Shown here: positions 1 to 5,495 of the stretch, piece after piece
How the letters are laid out: each line of letters begins with the position of its first letter
Position numbering within the stretch: the first letter of the stretch is position 1
Assembly (NCBI GenBank): GCA_900542395.1
Contig: UQNM01000108.1
Location: 1-5,495 of the forward strand
DNA from: an uncultured Eubacteriales bacterium
GTDB lineage: Bacteria; Bacillota; Clostridia; Christensenellales; Aristaeellaceae
Direction: 5' to 3'
DNA: 5,495 nt
Notes under the pieces: generated by a model
What the model saw: only the letters and a program-made list of their open reading frames with translations
What the model was told of the DNA's origin: nothing
Database searches by the model: none
Made by a program: the position numbers and the translations under genes

Positions 1-65
1 CAGAACAAAAAATCTGATGCGCTCTGTTAAGCATTTTAACTGCGAATTAGTATCAAAGGAGAAAT
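1..65 (+). other. AT-rich leader upstream of the ABC exporter operon
   Basis: This short stretch is much richer in A and T than the genes that follow. Two frames entering from the left edge end here (stop TGA at 15-17 and stop TAA at 28-30), so it may contain the last few codons of an upstream gene, which would then sit about 35-48 bases from the exporter genes. Too few codons are visible to identify such a gene. A perfect 5-bp inverted repeat (GTTAA, 5-nt loop, TTAAC) lies at 26-40. I see no convincing -35/-10 pair, so the operon promoter probably lies further upstream. Confidence 0.4.
55..61 (+). promoter_or_regulatory. Ribosome binding site of the first ABC half-transporter
   Basis: AAAGGAG is a good match to the anti-Shine-Dalgarno complement and ends 4 bases before the ATG at 66. 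It supports that ATG as the start. The spacing is slightly short but usable. Confidence 0.75.
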
Positions 66-1862
66 ATGGAAGGAAAGCAAAAAAGGGAGAGCTTTCGCAA
101 AAAGGCGGGGCTGCTGGCGCACCATCTGAGGCCGGCAGCCTCCGCGTTTGCGCTGGGCATCGGCGCGTCACTGGCGGCTACGCTGCTGCGAACGCTCTTT
201 ACACAGATCATTCGTTTTACCGTCGATCACGCGCTGCTGGGGGAGACGGACGGGCTTCCGGCGTTCCTGCTGGATGCGCCCGCCGGGCGAATCCTCGTCT
301 GGTGCGCGGCGGCCGCGGCGACGGTCGCGCTGCTGGAATTCGGCGCGGGCTTTGTGCAGGATTCCAACCTGCCCAAGGGGTCGGAACGGTTTGTGAAGTC
401 GCTGCGCGACGCGCTATACGGCCACATTCAGCGGCTGCCGTATAGCTGGCATGTGCAAAACCCGACCGGCGACATCATCCAGCGCTGCACATCCGACGTG
501 GAGGTTGTCCGCAATTTTATCGCCGAGCAGATGGTCGAGCTGCTGAGCACGACGTTCCTGATTGCGGTCTACATGATCGCCATGTTTGCGATGAACGTCA
601 AAATCTCGCTGTTCGTGTTCGCGTTCATCCCGGTGATCGTCGGCTATTCGCTGGTCTTCTACAAGCGCATTTCGAAGGGCTATCAGAAGGCGGACGAGGC
701 GGAGGGCGAGCTCTCCAGCACGGTGCAGGAGAACATCACCGGCGTGCGCGTGGTGCGCGCCTTTGGCCGCGAACGCGACGAGCTGGAAAAATTTCAGCGG
801 AAGAACAACAATTACGCCAATATTTGGATGAAGCTCGGCGACATGATGACGGTGTTCTGGTCGCTGGGCGACGTGATGAGCATGGCGCAGGTCTTCGGCG
901 TGATCGCCATCGGCGTGCAGCTCTGCGTGAAGGGCGAAATCACGCTGGGCACCTACCTGGCGTTCGTCAGCTACACGCGCCAACTGACGTGGCCTGTCCG
1001 CGCGCTGGGGCGCACGCTGTCGGAGATGAGCAAGGCGGGCGTTTCCATCGACCGTCTGCTCTATATCCTGGGCGCGGAGCCGGAAAAAGGCCCTGAAGCG
1101 CCGGCAGCGGCGAACCTCTCCGGCGATATCCGCTTTGAGCACGTGAGCTTCGCCTATGCGCAGAAGAAGGTGCTCGACGACGTGAGCTTCACCGTCAAGG
1201 GCGGCTCGACGCTCGGCGTGTTCGGCGAAACGGGCAGCGGAAAGAGCACGATTGCGCTGCTGCTGGCGCGGCTTTACGACCCCGGCGAGGGCAGAATCAC
1301 CATCGGCGACGTGGACGTAAAGGACATGGACCCGAGCGAGCTGCGGCGCGGCGTGGGCGTCGTGCTGCAGGAGCCGTTTCTGTTTTCCCGAACGGTCGCG
1401 CAGAATATCGCCATCACCCGCGAAAACGTCAGCCGGGATGAAATCGAGCAGGCGGCGCGGGAAGCCTGCCTGCACGACGCCATCGGCAGCTTTCAGGCCG
1501 GGTATGAAACGGTGGTCGGCGAGCGCGGCGTGACGCTCTCCGGCGGACAGAAGCAGCGAACCGCCATCGCGCGGACGCTGCTGGAGCACGCGCCGATCAT
1601 GGTTTTTGACGACGCGCTCTCCGCCGTGGACGCGAAGACCGACGAGGCCATCCGCGGCAGGCTGCGCGAGGCGGCGGGCGGCTCGACGATGATTTTGATC
1701 GCGCACCGCGTCGCAACGCTGATGCAGGCCGACCAGATCATCGTGCTCAGGGACGGGCGCATCGTCGAGCAGGGCACGCCGGAGGCGCTCCTGGCGCAGG
1801 GCGGCCTGTTCGCGCGGACGGCGCGGATGCAATCCGCCGAGGGAGAGGAGGAAGCCGAATGA
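66..1862 (+). CDS. ABC exporter half-transporter (TMD-NBD), degenerate-site subunit, BmrC-like
   Basis: Inner-membrane half-transporter of 598 residues, the usual length for a type IV (B-family) exporter subunit. The transmembrane domain has about six hydrophobic helices near residues 26-50, 76-98, 152-175, 178-199, 262-287 and 292-310. Intracellular loops carry NPTGDIIQR (132-140) and ENITGVRVVRAFGRE (222-236), typical of this fold. The ATPase domain runs from about 352: A-loop Tyr364, Walker A GETGSGKST (387-395), Q-loop Gln435, signature LSGGQ (491-495), Walker B IMVFDD (511-516), D-loop SAVD (519-522) and switch His547. The catalytic Glu after Walker B is Asp516, so this subunit's own ATP site should hydrolyse poorly. 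Its intact signature instead completes the partner's site. The stop overlaps the next start (ATGA), which points to an obligate heterodimer with the following gene. BmrC (YheI), LmrC and TM287 show the same pattern. The substrate is unknown: drugs, peptides or lipids are all possible. Confidence 0.93.
   Translation: MEGKQKRESFRKKAGLLAHHLRPAASAFALGIGASLAATLLRTLFTQIIRFTVDHALLGETDGLPAFLLDAPAGRILVWCAAAAATVALLEFGAGFVQDSNLPKGSERFVKSLRDALYGHIQRLPYSWHVQNPTGDIIQRCTSDVEVVRNFIAEQMVELLSTTFLIAVYMIAMFAMNVKISLFVFAFIPVIVGYSLVFYKRISKGYQKADEAEGELSSTVQENITGVRVVRAFGRERDELEKFQRKNNNYANIWMKLGDMMTVFWSLGDVMSMAQVFGVIAIGVQLCVKGEITLGTYLAFVSYTRQLTWPVRALGRTLSEMSKAGVSIDRLLYILGAEPEKGPEAPAAANLSGDIRFEHVSFAYAQKKVLDDVSFTVKGGSTLGVFGETGSGKSTIALLLARLYDPGEGRITIGDVDVKDMDPSELRRGVGVVLQEPFLFSRTVAQNIAITRENVSRDEIEQAAREACLHDAIGSFQAGYETVVGERGVTLSGGQKQRTAIARTLLEHAPIMVFDDALSAVDAKTDEAIRGRLREAAGGSTMILIAHRVATLMQADQIIVLRDGRIVEQGTPEALLAQGGLFARTARMQSAEGEEEAE
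1845..1852 (+). promoter_or_regulatory. Ribosome binding site of the second ABC half-transporter, inside the first gene
   Basis: GAGGAGGA lies within the last codons of the first exporter gene and ends 6 bases before the ATG at 1859. With the 4-base ATGA overlap it indicates translational coupling, which would keep the two subunits near equal amounts. Confidence 0.8.
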
Positions 1863-3661
1863 GCCGAACGGAAGAAAAGCGCGCGGCTTTCTCGCTTGCG
1901 CCGTGGAAGCGGCTCTGGCGGTGCGTCTGCCAGCATCGGCTCCGGCTGGCGCTGGCCATCGGCAGCAATCTGCTGCTCGCCGTCGCGGATTTTTACATCC
2001 CGCTGCTGCAAAGCCGGGTCGTCGATCAATTCATCCTGACGGGGACGACGGCGGGGTTCGGCGGCTATGCCGTCAAGTACATCGGCGTATGCCTGTTTGA
2101 AATCGCGATGCTGCTGGTGTATTTCAAGGCTTGCATGGGGCTTGAAATGCTGTCCGGACGCGACATGAAGGAGGCCTGCTTCGTCAACCTGCAAAAGCTG
2201 AGCCTCGATTATTACAACGTGACCAGCGCGGGGCACACGCTTTCGCGCGTGATGAGCGACACCGACCGCATCGCTACCTGCATCGCGTGGGTCTTTCCGG
2301 ATATCCTCTGGGGCTTCGCGTATATCCTCGGCGTGCTGGGCGTGATGCTTTCGCTCTCGCCCGGTCTGGCGATGACGATCATCGTCATCGCGCCGATTGT
2401 GACCGCGCTGACGGTGTATTTCCAGAAAAAGCTGATTGCGCTCAACCGCGACGTGCGCGCGCAACATTCCAAAATCACCAGCAGCTACAACGAAGGCATC
2501 ATGGGCGCGAAGACCAGCAAGACGCTGGCGCTGGAAGAACGCCTGACCGACGAATTCGAGCAGACGACCGCGCAGGCGGCGAAGGCCGGGATTCTCCACG
2601 GGCGGATGCGCGCGATTTACGTGCCGCTGATCGTGCTCTGCGGCACGCTGGCGGCCAGCGCAACGCTGCTGCGCGGCGGCCGCATGGCGCTCTCCGGCAG
2701 GCTGAGCCTTGGCGTGCTCAGCGCGTTTATGACGTATGCGCTGAGCCTGTTCCAGACCTTCCGGCAGCAGGCGGCGCGCATCTCCCAGATGATTTCGCTT
2801 CAGGCGAATGTGGAGCGCGTGGTCGGGCTGATCGACGAAAAGCCGACCGTGCAGGACAGCCCGGAGGTCGAGGCGAAATACGGCGACTGCTTCCACCCCA
2901 AGCGGGAAAATTGGGAGGAGATGCGCGGCGAAATCGACTTTGACGACGTATCCTTCACCTATCCGGACGGCGGCGAGGAGGTGCTGACGCACTTTTCGCT
3001 GCATGTGCCTGCGGGGAGCACGGTCGCCATCGTCGGCGAGACGGGCGCGGGCAAAAGCACGCTGGTCAACCTCGTCTGCCGCTTCTTTGAGCCGACGGGC
3101 GGACGGGTACTGATCGACGGGCGCGACGCGCGCGAGCGCAGCCAGCTCTGGCTGCACAGCCACGTCGGCTATGTGCTCCAATCGCCGCATCTGTTCTCCG
3201 GCACGATCCGCGAGAATATCCGCTACGGCCGGCCGGAGGCGACGGATGAGGAGGTCTACGCGGCGGCCAGAGCGGTCAGCGCGGATCGCGTCGCGGCGAA
3301 GCTCGAACAGGGCTACGATACGGACGTCGGCGAATGTGGCGACAAGCTCTCCACCGGCGAAAAGCAGCTCATTTCCTTCGCCCGCGCGGTGATCGCCCGG
3401 CCGAAGATTTTTGTGCTCGACGAGGCGACCAGCTCCGTGGACACGGAAACCGAAATGCTGATTCAAAAGGCGACGCACACGCTGATGCAGGGCACGACTT
3501 CGTTTGTCATCGCGCACAGGCTTTCGACGATCCGTCAGGCCGACGTGATTCTGGTCATCGACCACGGCAAGATCGTCGAGCAGGGCACGCACGAGCGCCT
3601 GCTCAAGGCGGGCGGCGCATATGCCGCGCTGTATCATACCCAGTTGAGCAGGCAGGAATAA
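1859..3661 (+). CDS. ABC exporter half-transporter (TMD-NBD), catalytic-site subunit, BmrD-like
   Basis: Second half-transporter of 600 residues. Hydrophobic helices lie near residues 28-50, 70-91, 143-166, 168-188, 253-272 and 283-300. Intracellular loops show TSAGHTLSRVMSDTDRI (122-138) and NEGIMGAKTSKTLALEE (211-227). A hydrophilic insert (about 336-356, containing KYGDCFHPKRENWEEM) joins the membrane domain to the ATPase domain. The ATPase domain has A-loop Tyr368, Walker A GETGAGKST (393-401), Q-loop Gln441, Walker B IFVLDE (517-522) with catalytic Glu522, D-loop SSVD (525-528) and switch His553. The signature is LSTGE (497-501) instead of LSGGQ. The catalytic Glu together with the partner's perfect LSGGQ makes the consensus ATP site; this deviant signature faces the partner's Asp-type site. 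It is the obligate partner of the gene before it. The stop TAA at 3659-3661 is followed by no terminator of its own. Substrate unknown. Confidence 0.93.
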   Translation: MSRTEEKRAAFSLAPWKRLWRCVCQHRLRLALAIGSNLLLAVADFYIPLLQSRVVDQFILTGTTAGFGGYAVKYIGVCLFEIAMLLVYFKACMGLEMLSGRDMKEACFVNLQKLSLDYYNVTSAGHTLSRVMSDTDRIATCIAWVFPDILWGFAYILGVLGVMLSLSPGLAMTIIVIAPIVTALTVYFQKKLIALNRDVRAQHSKITSSYNEGIMGAKTSKTLALEERLTDEFEQTTAQAAKAGILHGRMRAIYVPLIVLCGTLAASATLLRGGRMALSGRLSLGVLSAFMTYALSLFQTFRQQAARISQMISLQANVERVVGLIDEKPTVQDSPEVEAKYGDCFHPKRENWEEMRGEIDFDDVSFTYPDGGEEVLTHFSLHVPAGSTVAIVGETGAGKSTLVNLVCRFFEPTGGRVLIDGRDARERSQLWLHSHVGYVLQSPHLFSGTIRENIRYGRPEATDEEVYAAARAVSADRVAAKLEQGYDTDVGECGDKLSTGEKQLISFARAVIARPKIFVLDEATSSVDTETEMLIQKATHTLMQGTTSFVIAHRLSTIRQADVILVIDHGKIVEQGTHERLLKAGGAYAALYHTQLSRQE

Positions 3662-3673
3662 TCATTTTCCGTC

Positions 3674-3702
3674 TTGACTTTTCCCGCCGTGTGGTTTATA
3701 CT
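3674..3702 (+). promoter_or_regulatory. Sigma-A-type promoter of the thrS T-box transcript
   Basis: -35 TTGACT (3674-3679), 17-base spacer, -10 TATACT (3697-3702): one mismatch to consensus in each box with ideal spacing. Transcription should start near 3709-3710, exactly where the 5' strand of T-box Stem I begins, which supports the assignment. The -35 box lies only 12 bases after the stop codon of the upstream exporter gene. Confidence 0.9.
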
Positions 3703-3854
3703 GTGCTCACTTGAGATGAGAAAGAAGAGTAACCCCATCGCAGAGCCTCAAGAGAGACGCGCCGTCGGCTGGAAGCGCGTCGGCGGGCGCGGGGCGAAAA
3801 CCACCTTTTGATTAAGCCGCGCGGCGCGCGATACAGCGCCAAAGAGAACCAATC

Positions 3855-3893
3855 AGGGTGGAACCACGGGCTAGATTTTGATCGCTCGTCCCT
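3855..3893 (+). promoter_or_regulatory. T-box antiterminator
   Basis: Helix A1 pairs AGGG (3855-3858) with CCCT (3890-3893). Helix A2 pairs ACGGGC (3866-3871) with GCTCGT (3884-3889), including one G-U pair. The 7-nt bulge TGGAACC (3859-3865) between them matches the conserved bulge that binds the free NCCA end of uncharged tRNA. The variable base A3862 predicts a tRNA-Thr discriminator base of U. This fold uses the 5' strand of the terminator, so the two structures exclude each other. Confidence 0.92.
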
Positions 3894-3922
3894 CAGCAAA
3901 ACGCGAGGGACGGGCGTTTTTT
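3883..3922 (+). terminator. Intrinsic terminator of the thrS T-box
   Basis: CGCTCGTCCCTC (3883-3894) pairs with GAGGGACGGGCG (3905-3916) as a 12-bp stem with one G-U pair and a 10-nt loop, followed at once by six Ts (3917-3922). When tRNA-Thr is charged this hairpin should form and stop transcription before thrS. It is also the first terminator seen downstream of the exporter operon. Confidence 0.95.
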
Positions 3923-3955
3923 GATTCGTCCCAACCGCTCCAAATTTCAAAGAAG

Positions 3956-3960
3956 AGGAG
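3956..3960 (+). promoter_or_regulatory. Ribosome binding site of thrS
   Basis: AGGAG within the purine-rich AGAAGAGGAGAAG ends 9 bases before the ATG at 3970. It fixes that ATG as the start. This matters because the protein lacks the usual N-terminal domain and one might otherwise look for an earlier start; upstream lie only the T-box and its terminator. Confidence 0.88.
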
Positions 3961-3969
3961 AAGATCATC

Positions 3970-5495
3970 ATGAAGGTTATTTACAACGACGGCCATGTTG
4001 CCGAGTGCCCGGAAGACGAGGAACTGCACGTCATTCGCCACACGGCCGCGCACATTCTCGCGCAGGCGGTGAAGCGCCTGTATCCGGAGGCGCATTTCGC
4101 CTACGGCCCGGCGACCGAGAAGGGCTTCTATTACGACGTCGATCTGGGCGATAAGAAGCTCTCCGACGAGGATCTGCCCGCGATTGAGGCGGAGATGGCG
4201 AAGATCGTCAAGGAAAACCTGCCGATCAAGCCGTTCGTGCTCAGCCGCGAGGACGCGGTCAAGCTGATGGAGGAGCGCGGCGAAACCTACAAGGTCGAGC
4301 ACATCGGCGATCTGCCGGAGGACGCGGTGCTCAGCTTCTACCAGCAGGGCGAATACATCGATATGTGCGTCGGCCCGCACCTGACTTACACCAAGGCGCT
4401 CAAGGCGTTCAAGCTGACCCAGCTTTCCGGCGCATACTGGAAGAACGACAAGGACAACGTCATGCTCACCCGCATCGGCGGCACGGCGTTCCGCACCCGC
4501 GAGGAGCTGGAGGAATACAACAAGCTGATGGAGGAGGCCGCCCGCCGCGACCATCGCCGCATCGGCAAGGAAATGAACCTGTTCATGCTCTGCGACGAGG
4601 GCCCGGGCTTCCCGTTCTTCCTGCCCAAGGGCATGGCGCTCAAGAACGCGCTGATCGATTACTGGCGCGACATCCACTACAAGGCGAATTACGTCGAGGT
4701 TTCCACGCCGCTGATTATGAACCGCCACCTGTGGGAGACGAGCGGCCACTGGGATCATTACAAAGACAACATGTACGCCACCAAGATCGACGGCGAGGAT
4801 TACTGCATCAAGCCGATGAACTGTCCGGGCGGCGTGATGGTCTACCGCAGCCAGCCCCATTCCTACCGCGAGCTGCCGCTGCGCGTGGGCGAGCTGGGTC
4901 TTGTCCATCGCCACGAGCTGAAGGGCGCGCTGCACGGCCTGTTCCGCGTGCGCTGCTTCACGCAGGACGACGCGCATATCTTCATGCGTCCCGACCAGAT
5001 CACCGACGAGATCATCGGCGTGGTCGGCCTCATCAATCAGGTGTACAGCAAGTTCGGCTTTGATTACTTCGTCGAGCTTTCCACCCGCCCGGAGAACAGC
5101 ATGGGCAGCGACGCGGATTGGGAGGCGGCGACCAACGGCCTGATTAAGGCGCTGGAGCAGCTCAACATGCCGTATATCGTCAACGAGGGCGACGGCGCGT
5201 TCTACGGCCCGAAGATCGACTTCCATCTGCGCGACAGCCTGGGACGCACATGGCAGTGCGGCACGATCCAGCTCGACTTCCAGATGCCGCTCAACTTCGG
5301 TCTGGAATACATCGCCGAGGACGGCAGCCGTCAGCGCCCGATCATGATCCACCGCGTCTGCTTCGGCTCCATCGAGCGGTTTATCGGCATTTTGACGGAG
5401 CATTTTGCCGGGAAGTTCCCGACCTGGCTTTCTCCGGTTCAGGTAAAAATCCTCCCGATATCCGATAAGCATATCGGGTACGGCGCTCAGGTAAT
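3970..5495 (+). CDS. thrS: Threonyl-tRNA synthetase lacking the TGS domain (3' end beyond window)
   Basis: Cytoplasmic class II synthetase that attaches threonine to tRNA-Thr and hydrolyses mischarged Ser-tRNA-Thr. The first 508 codons are present and run off the right edge. The editing domain starts almost at once: HTAAH (His24, His28) and CVGPH (Cys133, His137) are the four editing-site residues. The catalytic core follows from about residue 200. The zinc ligands are Cys285 (in KPMNCPGG), His336 (in TQDDAHIF) and His461 (in MIHRV). Motif 2 is around HRHELKGALHGLFRVR (313-328), and motif 3 is FGSIERFIGIL (465-475). The anticodon-binding domain begins near 486 (LSPVQVKILPI) and is cut off; judging by family layout, roughly 75-80 residues are missing. 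Compared with the E. coli enzyme (about 640 residues), nearly all of the roughly 60-residue TGS domain is absent; only MKVIYNDGHVAECPED precedes the editing domain. Expression is controlled by the T-box just upstream. Confidence 0.97.
   Translation, partial: MKVIYNDGHVAECPEDEELHVIRHTAAHILAQAVKRLYPEAHFAYGPATEKGFYYDVDLGDKKLSDEDLPAIEAEMAKIVKENLPIKPFVLSREDAVKLMEERGETYKVEHIGDLPEDAVLSFYQQGEYIDMCVGPHLTYTKALKAFKLTQLSGAYWKNDKDNVMLTRIGGTAFRTREELEEYNKLMEEAARRDHRRIGKEMNLFMLCDEGPGFPFFLPKGMALKNALIDYWRDIHYKANYVEVSTPLIMNRHLWETSGHWDHYKDNMYATKIDGEDYCIKPMNCPGGVMVYRSQPHSYRELPLRVGELGLVHRHELKGALHGLFRVRCFTQDDAHIFMRPDQITDEIIGVVGLINQVYSKFGFDYFVELSTRPENSMGSDADWEAATNGLIKALEQLNMPYIVNEGDGAFYGPKIDFHLRDSLGRTWQCGTIQLDFQMPLNFGLEYIAEDGSRQRPIMIHRVCFGSIERFIGILTEHFAGKFPTWLSPVQVKILPISDKHIGYGAQV

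Larger units (their letters stand above)
3710..3922 (+). promoter_or_regulatory. T-box riboswitch, threonine (specifier ACC), compact form
   Basis: Leader RNA that reads the charging state of tRNA-Thr and controls read-through into thrS. Stem I spans about 3710-3816. Its base pairs CTTG (3710-3713) with TAAG (3813-3816). A kink-turn-like pair of G-A contacts follows (GA 3718-3719 with GA 3810-3811), then AAAG (3721-3724) with CTTT (3805-3808). The specifier loop has the loop-E pair AGTA (3728-3731) and GAA (3796-3798), and specifier ACC (3800-3802) followed by the expected purine A3803. Above it, CCCC (3733-3736) pairs with GGGG (3791-3794). The distal hairpin pairs GACGCGC (3756-3762) with GCGCGTC (3775-3781) around a 12-nt loop containing GGCTGGAA. 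A Stem III hairpin (3823-3827 with 3836-3840) leads to the T-box sequence AGGGTGGAACCACGGG (3855-3870). There is no visible Stem II or IIA/B pseudoknot. A second overlapping ACC (3803-3805) is also possible and means threonine too. Predicted helices were drawn by hand. Confidence 0.95.

Noticed and set aside
17..445. An open frame starting just before the first exporter gene on the plus strand
   Set aside because: It overlaps the exporter start in another frame, lacks its own good ribosome binding site, and its translation is Arg/Ala/Gly-rich shadow sequence.
1761..1779. A 19-base exact repeat shared with 3572-3590
   Set aside because: It encodes the same IVEQGT motif at the end of both paralogous ATPase domains, so shared ancestry and codon bias explain it.
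414..1832. A 472-codon open frame on the minus strand opposite the first exporter gene
   Set aside because: Same kind of compositional shadow; no ribosome binding site or domain, and the opposite strand is unambiguous.
1493..3637. A 714-codon open frame on the minus strand spanning both exporter genes
   Set aside because: It lies opposite two certain ABC genes and crosses their boundary. Its product is Arg/Ala/His-rich with no recognisable domain, and open antisense frames of this kind are expected in GC-rich genes where TTA, CTA and TCA codons are rare.
3816..3825. A self-complementary GCCGCGCGGC between Stem I and Stem III of the T-box
   Set aside because: It competes with the Stem III hairpin and has essentially no loop of its own, so I treat it as GC-rich coincidence rather than a Stem II remnant.
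3871..5472. A 533-codon open frame on the minus strand opposite thrS
   Set aside because: Antisense shadow of a clear ThrRS gene. It runs through the T-box terminator and has low-complexity Ala/Val/His/Arg composition without a domain.
5454..5478. An 8-bp inverted repeat (CCCGATAT, 9-nt spacer, ATATCGGG) near the right edge
   Set aside because: It lies inside the thrS coding sequence in conserved protein context, has no T-run, and is most simply a chance hairpin.

Overview
The window comes from a GC-rich member of the Bacillota, most likely a clostridial lineage. Three things point there: a tRNA-sensing T-box leader in front of an aminoacyl-tRNA synthetase gene, strong AGGAG-type ribosome binding sites, and protein sequences that read like clostridial family members. 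Coding DNA is clearly GC-rich (about 60% by eye), while the first 65 bases are AT-rich. All genes lie on the plus strand.

Bases 1-65 are a short non-coding leader, possibly including the last codons of an upstream gene. Bases 66-3661 hold two translationally coupled half-transporter genes (ATGA stop/start overlap). Each encodes a six-helix exporter transmembrane domain fused to an ATP-binding domain, of 598 and 600 residues. The first has Asp at the catalytic Walker B position but a perfect LSGGQ signature. The second has the catalytic Glu but a deviant LSTGE signature. Together they would form a heterodimeric ABC exporter with one consensus and one degenerate ATP site, as in BmrC/BmrD-type pairs. 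The substrate cannot be read from the sequence.

Bases 3662-3969 are a complete regulatory region for the next gene. It holds a near-consensus promoter (TTGACT, 17 nt, TATACT) and a full T-box riboswitch with a threonine specifier ACC. The T-box runs through a canonical 7-nt antiterminator bulge (UGGAACC) to a 12-bp intrinsic terminator with six Ts, followed by a good ribosome binding site. The T-box is compact: it has Stem I, one hairpin and the antiterminator, with no room for Stem II or the IIA/B pseudoknot.

Bases 3970-5495 encode threonyl-tRNA synthetase, cut off by the window end after 508 codons. It begins almost directly with the editing domain and lacks nearly all of the N-terminal TGS domain. 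Uncharged tRNA-Thr should favour the antiterminator and raise synthetase expression; charged tRNA-Thr should let the terminator form. There is no separate terminator after the transporter operon, so the T-box terminator probably also ends transporter transcripts. I see no mobile element, CRISPR array or plainly new multi-gene system. The points of interest are the compact threonine T-box, the TGS-less synthetase and the shared transcription gate.
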